Below the pieces are notes generated by a model. That model was given only the letters and a program-made list of their open reading frames with translations, was not told where the DNA came from and made no database searches. A stretch of 8,407 nt of DNA from positions 1 through 8,407 of the forward strand of contig CAJTSP010000118.1 of assembly GCA_910578965.1 (NCBI GenBank), given 5' to 3'. The DNA is from an uncultured Oscillospiraceae bacterium. GTDB lineage: Bacteria > Bacillota > Clostridia > Oscillospirales > Ruminococcaceae. How positions within the stretch are numbered: the first letter of the stretch is position 1; every line of letters starts with the position of its first letter. Positions 1-5,688 of this stretch are shown here, one piece after another. Both the position numbers and the translations under genes were made by a program.

Positions 1-898
1 CCAGCTCCCCCGCCCGCAGCCGGGGCAGCACATGCGCGCAGAGAACCGCTGCGCTGCAACCCGCCCCGCTGCCGCCCGCCTGTACCTGCTGGGTAGCCCG
101 GTCAAAAAGCAAAAGGCCGCAGTCGGCGTGGTTGTCCAGCCCGACCCCCTCGGCCGCCAGCAGCTCCTTGAGCAGCCGGGTGCCTACAAGGCCCAGGTCG
201 CCGGTGTACACTAAGTCAAAATCGCTTATCCGGCTGCCGGTATCCCGCAGATACTGCAGGATGGTGTTGGCCGCGGCCGGGGCCATGGCGGCGCCCATGT
301 TGTTGATGTCTGTAACCTCGTAATCCCGTACCCGGCCAAAGGTTACCGCGCGCACAAAAGGCCCGTTGCCGGCCGGCTGCACCAGGCAGCAGCCGGCGGC
401 GGTAGCCGTCCATTGGGCGGTGGGGGTGCGCTTGCCGCCGTACTCCAGCGGGGTGCGGAACTGTCGCTCGGCCGCGCAAAAATGGCTGCTGGTCATGGCG
501 GCGGCCCGGTCTACCAGCCCCGCGCTGGCCAGGCAGGCCGCCAGGGCCACCGCCTCGGCCATGGTGCTGCAGGCCCCGTACAGCCCCGCAAAGGGCACGT
601 CCAGCCCCCGCAGGGTGTAGCCCGAGGCGGTGCACTGGTTTTGCAGGTCTCCCGCCAGCACCAAATTTACCTTGTCGAGGGTGGTCTGGGCCTTTTGCAG
701 GGTCAGCTCCAAGCAGTGCCGCTGCAGGGTGCTTTCGGCCTTTTCCCAGGTATCCTGCTGGAGGGTGTTGTCCTCAAACAGCAGGTCAAAGCCCGCGGCC
801 AGCGGGCCCTCGCCTTCTTTTTTGCCGCCCACCGCGCCAAACGCCGTGATGCTGGGCGGTTTTGCAAACAGCAGGGTATCCCCGCGCCGTGTGGCCAT
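1..898 (-). CDS. spoVAD: Stage V sporulation protein AD, 3' end cut by window
   Basis: SpoVAD is a cytosolic-face component of the SpoVA system, which moves Ca-dipicolinic acid into the forespore and out during germination. The protein has a thiolase-like fold. The first 299 residues are present and roughly 35-45 C-terminal residues lie outside the window. Family signatures seen: AGDLQNQC at about 82-89, YGACSTMAE at about 107-115 (Cys110 sits where thiolase-type enzymes carry their nucleophile), then TDINNMGAAMAPAA, YTGDLGLVG, and near the cut AGGSGAGCSA. The start at 898 is chosen because AAAAGGAGG (907-915) stands 8 bases upstream and the family reading frame begins there. An ATG at 905 is in another frame. 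It follows spoVAC by 47 bases on the same strand, as in spoVA operons. The identification is firm. Confidence 0.96.
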   Translation of the reverse strand, partial: MATRRGDTLLFAKPPSITAFGAVGGKKEGEGPLAAGFDLLFEDNTLQQDTWEKAESTLQRHCLELTLQKAQTTLDKVNLVLAGDLQNQCTASGYTLRGLDVPFAGLYGACSTMAEAVALAACLASAGLVDRAAAMTSSHFCAAERQFRTPLEYGGKRTPTAQWTATAAGCCLVQPAGNGPFVRAVTFGRVRDYEVTDINNMGAAMAPAAANTILQYLRDTGSRISDFDLVYTGDLGLVGTRLLKELLAAEGVGLDNHADCGLLLFDRATQQVQAGGSGAGCSAAVLCAHVLPRLRAGEL

Positions 899-945
899 TG
901 GCCATGCCTCCTTTTATAGCAGTGTGTGCAGGGCGGGGCGCCGGG

Positions 946-1398
946 TCAGCCCCCCGCAAAGGGCCGGATAAAATACCATACCGTGCCCCATACTACGCTG
1001 GCCAGCATCCCGTATACAATTACCGGCCCGGCAATCAAAAACATTTTGGCCCCCACGCCGGTTACCAGCCCCTCGCAGCGGAACTCGATGGCGGGCGAAA
1101 CCACCGCGTTGGCAAACCCGGTAATGGGTACAAGGGTACCTGCGCCCGCCTTGGCGGCCAGCTTCTGGTACCAGCCCAGCGCGGTAAAGATGGCCGAAAG
1201 CCCTACCAGGGTGGCGCTGGTCATGGTACCGGCGTCGGTAAGGGTAAAGCCCCAGGCTGCGTAGGCCTTGCGTAGCGCCTCGCCCAAAAGGCAGATGCCG
1301 CCGCCCACGAAAAAAGCCCAGAGGCAGTCTTTCCAAACGGGCGAAGGGGGCGAAGCCTTTTTTACAAGGCTGCCGTACTGTTTTGGATCGGTTTTCAT
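946..1398 (-). CDS. spoVAC: Stage V sporulation protein AC
   Basis: SpoVAC is an integral membrane protein of the SpoVA complex in the spore inner membrane. In Bacillus it behaves as a mechanosensitive channel for dipicolinic acid release. The 150-residue length fits the family. Seen: an N-terminal KKASPPSP segment (13-20), hydrophobic segments at about 26-42, 59-78 and 117-143, and the strongly conserved stretch PITGFANAVVSPAIEF at 91-106 followed by EGLVTGVGAKMF (109-120). The start is set at 1398: AAGGAG at 1410-1415 is 11 bases upstream, rather long, while the in-frame ATG at 1407 and GTG at 1410 lie too close to or inside that site. It is the first gene of a minus-strand unit running into spoVAD. 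Expression is expected in the forespore under sigma-G; only a degenerate match is visible upstream. Confidence 0.95.
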   Translation of the reverse strand: MKTDPKQYGSLVKKASPPSPVWKDCLWAFFVGGGICLLGEALRKAYAAWGFTLTDAGTMTSATLVGLSAIFTALGWYQKLAAKAGAGTLVPITGFANAVVSPAIEFRCEGLVTGVGAKMFLIAGPVIVYGMLASVVWGTVWYFIRPFAGG

Positions 1399-1447
1399 AG
1401 CTGCCATCACTCCTTATGGCGGTATAAAGGCACCGCACCGTTTACAG

Positions 1448-1490
1448 AAAAACAGGCATCGCTTGAGGGCAGGCCCCCGCAAAGCGATGC
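1448..1490 (-). terminator. Hairpin with T-tract on the minus strand, upstream of spoVAC
   Basis: GCATCGCTT (1456-1464) pairs perfectly with AAGCGATGC (1482-1490), a 9-bp stem, and the loop can form a smaller GGG/CCC hairpin. Read on the minus strand the stem is followed after 3 bases by five T (A at 1448-1452 on the plus strand). That is intrinsic-terminator form, yet it lies only 50 bases before the spoVAC start. It could be an attenuator in the spoVA leader or an insulator against upstream transcription. Confidence 0.4.
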
Positions 1491-1517
1491 AAAGGATTTG
1501 CAGCAAAAGTATTTGCC

Positions 1518-1544
1518 AAAAAGGGCCGGATTATGTGCCGGCCC
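1518..1544 (-). terminator. Intrinsic terminator on the minus strand
   Basis: On the minus strand GGGCCGG and CCGGCCC (1538-1544 and 1523-1529) form a 7-bp GC stem with an 8-base loop, followed directly by TTTTT (1518-1522). This is textbook terminator form. No minus-strand gene is visible immediately upstream, so it would end either antisense transcription coming from beneath the gene at 1831 or a short RNA from this gap. Confidence 0.5.
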
Positions 1545-1558
1545 GCGGCCGCCCTTGC
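1529..1558 (-). promoter_or_regulatory. Degenerate sigma-G-like promoter candidate for spoVAC
   Basis: On the minus strand GCAAG (1554-1558) and CATAATC (1529-1535) are separated by 18 bases. Each differs at one position from the sigma-G pattern GHATR-N18-CATNHTA known in Bacillus. The position, about 130 bases before spoVAC, is plausible, but it overlaps the terminator-like hairpin at 1518-1544 and the match is incomplete, so the call is weak. Confidence 0.25.
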
Positions 1559-1682
1559 GCAGGGCAGCCTGTACAGGGCGCAAAAGGCGATTTTAGCAAG
1601 GTTTGTGCCTGTATTGGAAAATCTTTTGCAACCTTCCTAAAATTGCGGCAGGCCGTCTTGGCAAGTTTGTGGCGTTTATGAA

Positions 1683-1711
1683 TTGTGCCCGGTACGGCGG
1701 AAGGATATAAT
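1683..1711 (+). promoter_or_regulatory. Sigma-A promoter of the 1831 gene
   Basis: A perfect TATAAT (1706-1711) is preceded at the ideal 17-base spacing by TTGTGC (1683-1688), which keeps only the TTG of the -35 box. It sits in the most AT-rich part of an otherwise GC-rich gap and points at the gene starting at 1831. The start of transcription would be near 1718, giving a leader of about 110 bases. Confidence 0.72.
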
Positions 1712-1717
1712 AAATAA

Positions 1718-1830
1718 GTATGGGCTGACGGGTGCGGCCTGTAGGAGGTTTGCCGGCGCAGGACGGTTTTGCCGGCACGGAAGGAGGCCTTTTGCCGGGC
1801 GGCCCGGACGGCCCCATAGGAGGAATCGGT
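1718..1830 (+). other. Structured 5' leader with three Shine-Dalgarno-like sites
   Basis: The leader between the sigma-A promoter and the gene at 1831 holds AGGAGG at 1743-1748, AAGGAGG at 1781-1787 and AGGAGG at 1818-1823. Only the last is correctly placed for the start codon (7 bases). A TTTGCCGG-type octamer recurs three times (1749-1756, 1768-1775, 1791-1798). Self-complementary pieces are present: GCCGGC at 1752-1757 and 1771-1776, and CCGGG/CCCGG at 1795-1807 with a 3-base loop just upstream of the working site. No short reading frame with a sensible start follows the first two sites. It matches no riboswitch I know. It may be a translational control leader. Confidence 0.4.
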
Positions 1831-2193
1831 ATGGCCAGCAAGTTGATTGGAACGGTGGCACGCAGCCTGCATATGGCCGCGGCGCCGCAGCAGGACCTTG
1901 TGCAGCAGGTGATTGAGGCAGTCACGGCCGCCACGGCCCAGGAGGGTGTGATTTTGCACCGCAGGGACACGGTGGGCGTGCCCCACGCGCTGCCCCGGCA
2001 GCACGGGCTTTCGGAGGATTCTTTTGGCGAGCGGCTGCAGCAGGCGCTGCTGCAGGCCACCGGGGTACAGCTCAATGTAATGCTGTACAGCGAGGTGGTG
2101 GATGCCGGCCACCCGCTGTGCAGCCTGTGTACCCTTACGGCAGGCAAAAGCGCCAAGGAAAGCATTGTGCTGATCCAGGGCGCAGAGCTCTGA
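1831..2193 (+). CDS. Hypothetical protein, 120 residues
   Basis: I do not recognise this family. The start at 1831 follows AGGAGG (1818-1823) by 7 bases; longer in-frame upstream reading is Gly/Pro-rich leader and unlikely to be translated. The protein looks cytosolic: no signal peptide or membrane segment. Residues 1-42 look helical and amphipathic (Gln- and Ala-rich, LVQQVIEAV), residues about 60-78 also helical, and 79-90 (VQLNVMLYSEVV) and 111-117 look like beta strands. A CSLC pair at Cys97 and Cys100 is the only CxxC motif, followed by a TAGKSAKES turn. It is a single-gene unit with its own sigma-A promoter, a structured leader and two downstream terminators, lying divergent to spoVAC. 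The coding call is strong; the function is unknown. Confidence 0.85.
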   Translation: MASKLIGTVARSLHMAAAPQQDLVQQVIEAVTAATAQEGVILHRRDTVGVPHALPRQHGLSEDSFGERLQQALLQATGVQLNVMLYSEVVDAGHPLCSLCTLTAGKSAKESIVLIQGAEL

Positions 2194-2198
2194 TCGGC

Positions 2199-2218
2199 CG
2201 GCGCGGCGCCGCTTTTTT
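2199..2218 (+). terminator. Intrinsic terminator after the 1831 gene
   Basis: CGGCG (2199-2203) and CGCCG (2207-2211) form a short GC stem with a 3-base loop, followed by C and six T (2213-2218). It lies 6 bases after the stop codon. The stem is short, so it may act together with the stronger hairpin at 2239. Confidence 0.55.
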
Positions 2219-2238
2219 GGCTTTTGGCTGTTTTACTG

Positions 2239-2266
2239 CCCGGCGTATCTGCGCCGGGTCTTTCTT
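2239..2266 (+). terminator. Second intrinsic terminator between convergent genes
   Basis: CCCGGCG (2239-2245) pairs perfectly with CGCCGGG (2252-2258) around a 6-base loop and is followed by TCTTTCTT (2259-2266). It lies between the 1831 gene and the convergent gene ending at 2295. On the minus strand no T-tract follows, so it serves mainly the plus-strand unit. No other clear terminator for the minus-strand gene is seen. Confidence 0.65.
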
Positions 2267-2294
2267 CGGCCCCCTACGGGCGGCCGACCCGGCC

Positions 2295-3422
2295 CTAAGG
2301 ATAAAACCACACCGCGCAGGTGAGCCCTTGTGCGTTTTGTGGGTCGCTGATTACGGCGTCGGCCGGGACGGTGAGGGCGACCATCCGCCCCTCGCCGGGA
2401 TCGAGATGCAGCGGCTCCATAGCAAAGTCGTACAGCTCAAAGCAGACCCCGCCGCCCGTCTCCCGCAGGCTTACCTCTTCTAAGGCCTGCGCATCCAGCG
2501 CGGTATCGGAGCCGTTAAAGGCCCAGAATTCCAGCCCATAGCTGCCGTCGGGGTTGCGATATACCACCACCGGCATGGCGTCGCAGACGCCGGGGATCAC
2601 CGGCTGGATCAGCCGCATTTCCTCGGCAAAGGGCACGACCGCCCGGCCGGCAGCCCGGGCCTCCTGTTCCTTTGCGCTGCGGCGCTGGCCCGAAGGCAAA
2701 AAGGACGGTTCAAGCCCGCCCTGCTCCCACCGCCGGGCGGCTTGGCCTGAGGCGTCCACCCGCCAGCTACTGCCGGTCCACAAAAGGCCGATCCGCACGG
2801 TGGCATAGTCGATCTGCAAAGGGGGCTGGCTGCCGCTCACCGAGTAGAGCATGGCCAAAACATACCCGCAGTTGCCTGCCATCAGAGGGCGGCCCAGCAG
2901 GCAGCCGTCCCAGCGGGAGAGGCTTCCAACCGTCTCGGCGTTTACCTCCATCGCCTTGTCCAGCGCGCTTTTGTACCCCCCGGCCGCCAGGTTGCAAAAC
3001 AGCCCGCTGGCCTCGGCGCGGGAAATCGGCTCGCTGCCGTACAGGGTATAAAAGGCGTCCTCGCCGGCGTCTGCCAACAGGGCGCGGGCCATGTCCTGCT
3101 CGGGCAGGGCCTCATCCAGCTCGATTACCGGCGAGCCCGCCTCGTCGGTAGCGGGGCGGCTTACCCGCTCGCTGCCCTCCTGGCCGGGGCGCGGGGTGGG
3201 CGCAGGGTCAAACAGCCGGCCGAAGGAACCCCGCTGGCTCCAAACAGCGGCCGCCAGCAGCAAAAGCACCATCGCCGCCATAGCGGCCACAATGCCCGCC
3301 GTATGGTTTCTCTTGGGCCCCGGCGCCCGGCCGGGCGTACCGGACCCTGCCGGTGCGCCGCAGCGCGGGCAAAAATGGTCACCCGGCTGCAGCGGGGTAC
3401 CGCAGCGGTTGCAGTAGTACAT
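2295..3422 (-). CDS. Zinc-ribbon membrane protein with extracytoplasmic domain, function unknown
   Basis: A 375-residue protein. Residues 4-21 form a zinc ribbon (Cys4, Cys7, Cys18, Cys21; CNRCG and CPRCG). A basic, Pro/Gly-rich linker leads to one membrane segment at about 42-61 (GIVAAMAAMVLLLLAAAVW), then a Pro- and acid-rich stalk to about 100 and roughly 270 extracytoplasmic residues. The C-terminal 110 residues look beta-rich (VVVYRNPDGSYGLEF, FELYDFAMEPLHLDPGEG, ending CAVWFYP), suggesting an immunoglobulin-like fold. The layout (cytosolic zinc ribbon, one membrane span, outer domains) resembles that of TcaA/YvbJ-type proteins of Firmicutes, but I see no sequence-level link. The start at 3422 follows an AAAGGGGGG site by about 8 bases; the frame extends 120 codons further upstream but that part spans the promoter and is not coding. 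A single gene with its own promoter. Confidence 0.88.
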   Translation of the reverse strand: MYYCNRCGTPLQPGDHFCPRCGAPAGSGTPGRAPGPKRNHTAGIVAAMAAMVLLLLAAAVWSQRGSFGRLFDPAPTPRPGQEGSERVSRPATDEAGSPVIELDEALPEQDMARALLADAGEDAFYTLYGSEPISRAEASGLFCNLAAGGYKSALDKAMEVNAETVGSLSRWDGCLLGRPLMAGNCGYVLAMLYSVSGSQPPLQIDYATVRIGLLWTGSSWRVDASGQAARRWEQGGLEPSFLPSGQRRSAKEQEARAAGRAVVPFAEEMRLIQPVIPGVCDAMPVVVYRNPDGSYGLEFWAFNGSDTALDAQALEEVSLRETGGGVCFELYDFAMEPLHLDPGEGRMVALTVPADAVISDPQNAQGLTCAVWFYP

Positions 3423-3506
3423 GGTATCTACCCCCCTTTGGCCCTGCCGGGATAAACGCCGCGCCCCTCGCAAGGGCGGGCGCGGGTACCGGCGGGGCTT
3501 TCCTTT

Positions 3507-3536
3507 ATTGTAGTTTCTGGTGTATACTGTTGTCAA
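3507..3536 (-). promoter_or_regulatory. Sigma-A promoter of the zinc-ribbon gene
   Basis: On the minus strand a perfect TTGACA (3531-3536) and TACAAT (3507-3512, one mismatch to TATAAT) are separated by 18 bases. It lies about 85 bases upstream of the start at 3422, in a local AT-rich pocket. This is the best complete sigma-A promoter in the window. Confidence 0.8.
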
Positions 3537-3539
3537 CAG
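3527..3539. promoter_or_regulatory. Possible operator dyad over the -35 box
   Basis: CTGTTGTCAACAG is a perfect inverted repeat (6+1+6) centred on 3533 and covers the whole -35 element of the minus-strand promoter. A repressor bound here would block RNA polymerase. The -35 sequence TTGACA is itself nearly self-complementary, so part of the symmetry comes free; the outer CTG/CAG arms do not. I do not recognise the binding protein. Confidence 0.35.
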
Positions 3540-3693
3540 CCGCCGTGCGCCGCCGGCAGGGCAGTACCTTGTGCGCTCCCCGTGAAACAGCCCGGGCCGG
3601 GGCCAGGGAGGAGGCATTTTTTCCGGGATTGCCAAAGCTGCGCCGTGCCCGCCGGGCCGCGGTGCAAAAAGAAAAAAGAGGATGGAACGCAGT

Positions 3694-4617
3694 ATGGAAT
3701 GGACCGATCTTTGCATCACGGTGCCCCGCCCCGAGGCCGGCACGGCCGAGGCCATTGCCACCGGCATCTCGGGCAGCGGCATTTATATTGAGGATTACAG
3801 CGACCTGGAGGCCCAGATGGAGGCGATTGCGCATGTCGATCTGATCGAGCAGGCCCTGCTGGACAAGGACCGCACCCATGTGTCGGTACATCTTTACCTT
3901 GCGCCGGACGAGGATGCCGCGCCGGTGATTTCCCTCCTGCACAGCCGGCTTGCCGACGCACAGCTACACTACCGGCTGAGTGTGTCCGGGGTAGAGCAGC
4001 AGGACTGGGAAAACGGCTGGAAGGCCTACTACCATACCCTCGAGATCGGCCGCCGGCTGGCGGTGGTCCCAAGCTGGGAGGAATACGGCGGTACCGGCCG
4101 CACCGTGTTGCGGCTGGACCCCGGCATGGCGTTTGGCACCGGTACCCATGAAACCACCGCCCTCTGCCTTATCCTGTTGGACGAGTGGATCGCCGGCGGC
4201 GAGCGGGTGCTGGACATCGGCACCGGCAGCGGCATCCTGGCCATCGCGGCCCTCAAGCTGGGCGCGGCCGAGGCGGACGGGGTAGACATCGACCCCATGT
4301 GCGTGCGCACCGCCGGCGAAAACGCTGCCCGCAACGGGGTCGCGGACCGGTTCCATCTGCGGGTGGGGGACCTTGCCCAAACGGCCCGGGGCCGCTACCA
4401 GATCATCACCGCCAACATTGTGGCCAACGCCATCCTGCAGCTTGCGCCGGCCGTCCCGTCCCTGCTGGCCCCCGGCGGGCGGTTTGTAGCCAGCGGGGTG
4501 ATCGACACCCGGCGGCAGGAGGTGGCCGAGGGGCTGGCCGCGGCCGGCCTTGTGGTGGAGGAGATGCGCGAGAAAAACGGCTGGGTCGCCTTTTGCTGCC
4601 GCGCAAAGGAGGGCTGA
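3694..4617 (+). CDS. prmA: Ribosomal protein L11 methyltransferase
   Basis: PrmA methylates ribosomal protein L11 on lysines and the N-terminal amine, using S-adenosylmethionine. The 307-residue length is normal. Seen: an N-terminal L11-recognition domain beginning MEWTDL, the PrmA signature GMAFGTGTHETT (144-155), the AdoMet-binding loop VLDIGTGSGIL (172-182), VDID after the second strand, and ANIVAN at 240-245, where the family usually has NILA. The start at 3694 is preferred because the family begins M-x-W and an AGAGG site (3677-3681) lies upstream, though at a long 12-base spacing; the in-frame ATG at 3682 touches that site. The rsmE ribosome site lies inside its last codons, so the two genes are coupled. 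No clear plus-strand promoter was found in 3540-3690. The identification is firm. Confidence 0.96.
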   Translation: MEWTDLCITVPRPEAGTAEAIATGISGSGIYIEDYSDLEAQMEAIAHVDLIEQALLDKDRTHVSVHLYLAPDEDAAPVISLLHSRLADAQLHYRLSVSGVEQQDWENGWKAYYHTLEIGRRLAVVPSWEEYGGTGRTVLRLDPGMAFGTGTHETTALCLILLDEWIAGGERVLDIGTGSGILAIAALKLGAAEADGVDIDPMCVRTAGENAARNGVADRFHLRVGDLAQTARGRYQIITANIVANAILQLAPAVPSLLAPGGRFVASGVIDTRRQEVAEGLAAAGLVVEEMREKNGWVAFCCRAKEG

Positions 4618-4620
4618 GGC

Positions 4621-5349
4621 ATGGCGCACCTCTATTTTGCCGATGAGTTTACCCCCAGCCGCGCCCGGATTACCGGCCAGAGCGCCCATCACCTGGCCCG
4701 GGTGCTGCGGGTGCGGCCGGGAGAGCCCCTGCCTCTTTGCGACGGGCAGGGCTTTGTGTACGATGCGGTGGTCGCCGCCGTCTCGCCCGGCTGCGTCGAG
4801 CTGACACCTGGGCCAGGCCGCCCCGCCCCCGAGCCGGCCACCCGGATTACCCTTTTTGCCGCCTGCCCCAAGCAGGACAAGCTTGAGTGGATCATTCAAA
4901 AGGCGGTGGAGCTGGGCGCAGTGCGCATCGTGCCGTTTTTTAGCCGGTACTGTGTGGCCGCCCCCAAAAACGAGGAGGCGAAGCGTGCCCGGCGTGCCCG
5001 CATTGCCCGTGAGGCCGCCGAGCAGGCGGGGCGCGGGGTAATCCCGGCGGTAGAGGCCCCGCTCGCCCTGGCCGGGGTCTGCGCCCGGCTGGCCCAAAAC
5101 GAATACGATGCGGCGCTGCTTTGCTATGAAAGGGGCGGCGCGCCGCTGCGGCAGGTAGCCCCGCCGCTGGCCGGCCGGCGGGTAGCCCTTATTACCGGGG
5201 CCGAGGGGGGCTTTGCCCCCGAGGAGGCGGCCGTCCTCACCGCAGCCGGCGCCGTGGCGGTGGGGCTGGGGCCCCGTATCCTGCGCTGCGAAACCGCCCC
5301 GCTTGCTGCTCTCGCCGCCCTGCTTGCTCTCACCGGGGAGCTGGAATAG
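4621..5349 (+). CDS. rsmE: 16S rRNA (uracil-1498-N3) methyltransferase
   Basis: RsmE methylates N3 of U1498 in helix 44 of 16S rRNA in the assembled 30S subunit. It is a SPOUT-class enzyme with a trefoil knot that binds S-adenosylmethionine. The 242 residues fit the family. Seen: an N-terminal PUA-like domain (about 1-70, with HHLARVLRVRPGE), KQDKLEWIIQKAVELG near 85-100, and the knot motifs TGAEGGFAPEE (192-202) and LGPRILRCETA (216-226). The start codon follows AAAGGAGGG (4605-4613), located in the 3' end of prmA, by 7 bases; the genes are 3 bases apart. This prmA-rsmE pair is a conserved arrangement in Firmicutes. No convincing terminator follows. Confidence 0.97.
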   Translation: MAHLYFADEFTPSRARITGQSAHHLARVLRVRPGEPLPLCDGQGFVYDAVVAAVSPGCVELTPGPGRPAPEPATRITLFAACPKQDKLEWIIQKAVELGAVRIVPFFSRYCVAAPKNEEAKRARRARIAREAAEQAGRGVIPAVEAPLALAGVCARLAQNEYDAALLCYERGGAPLRQVAPPLAGRRVALITGAEGGFAPEEAAVLTAAGAVAVGLGPRILRCETAPLAALAALLALTGELE

Positions 5350-5417
5350 CAGGCGGGCATAGCCATGGGGCAGGCGCACACACCAGCCCCAAAAACGCAG
5401 GCTTTCGCAAAAAACGG

Positions 5418-5447
5418 GAATGAACCGCGCCCTGTGAACGCATACTA
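5418..5447 (+). promoter_or_regulatory. Sigma-G (forespore) promoter candidate
   Basis: GAATG (5418-5422) and CATACTA (5441-5447) are separated by 18 bases. This matches every position of the Bacillus sigma-G pattern GHATR-N18-CATNHTA, including the most typical -10 form. It lies 70 bases past the rsmE stop in a non-coding stretch and points at the lipoprotein gene at 5689, with transcription starting near 5454. The remaining 5350-5688 stretch shows no ribosome site or small gene, only hairpins. Whether the signal belongs to the lipoprotein or to a short RNA is open. Confidence 0.6.
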
Positions 5448-5458
5448 AATACGCTGGA

Positions 5459-5505
5459 CCGGCGGCCGTTTGCAGCCCTGCGCCTCGTTGGGCCCAACCC
5501 GCCGG
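5459..5505 (+). repeat. Hairpin at the start of the presumed sigma-G transcript
   Basis: CCGGCGG (5459-5465) pairs with CCGCCGG (5499-5505). The loop contains the perfect palindrome TTGGGCCCAA (5488-5497). The 3' side continues CCCTTCAATTTTAG, a poor T-tract. Beginning only about 5 bases after the predicted start of transcription, it could protect the 5' end, or end a short RNA inefficiently. Confidence 0.35.
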
Positions 5506-5593
5506 CCCTTCAATTTTAGAACCGGTATCCATCATCGGCAATGCCGGGCGGGCGAGAGCTTTTGCCCTTTGCAGCGGGGCCTTGGCCGGTTCC

Positions 5594-5628
5594 GGGGCTT
5601 TTGGCGCCCCGGGCGGGCAAAAGGCCCC
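5594..5628. repeat. Inverted repeat in the lipoprotein leader
   Basis: GGGGCTTTTG (5594-5603) pairs with CAAAAGGCCCC (5618-5628) with a single bulged G, giving about 10 bp around a GC-rich 14-base loop. It lies 60 bases before the lipoprotein start. There is no T-tract after it, so it is not a terminator. It may be a leader structure. Confidence 0.35.
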
Positions 5629-5688
5629 TTCAGACGGCCGTTTCAGCCTGCGGATACGGGTTCTTACTCAAAAAGGAGCGTTTTTTGT

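Noticed and set aside
896..905. ATG at 905 as the spoVAD start
   Set aside because: It is in a different frame from the SpoVAD sequence and lies only one base from the ribosome site; the ATG at 898 is correctly spaced.
1571..1580. Palindrome around CCTGTACAGG (1568-1577) as an operator
   Set aside because: It is a single self-complementary 10-mer in a GC-rich gap without a clear promoter element at the right place, so chance is adequate.
1531..2165. Two overlapping minus-strand frames of about 190 codons
   Set aside because: They cross the plus-strand promoter and the 1831 gene, are low-complexity in composition, and carry no recognisable ribosome site or domain.
3423..3782. 120-codon upstream extension of the zinc-ribbon gene
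   Set aside because: It spans the TTGACA/TACAAT promoter and the start of prmA, while the ribosome site and zinc ribbon place the start at 3422.
5366..5396. Hairpin TGGGGC/GCCCCA after rsmE as a terminator
   Set aside because: The stem has only 6 bp, the loop is 14 bases, and it is followed by A, not T, on the plus strand.
3964..5541. Open frame of 525 codons on the minus strand
   Set aside because: It lies antisense to prmA and rsmE, which are certain. Its product is rich in Gly, Pro and Arg without any known motif, as expected of a shadow frame in GC-rich DNA.
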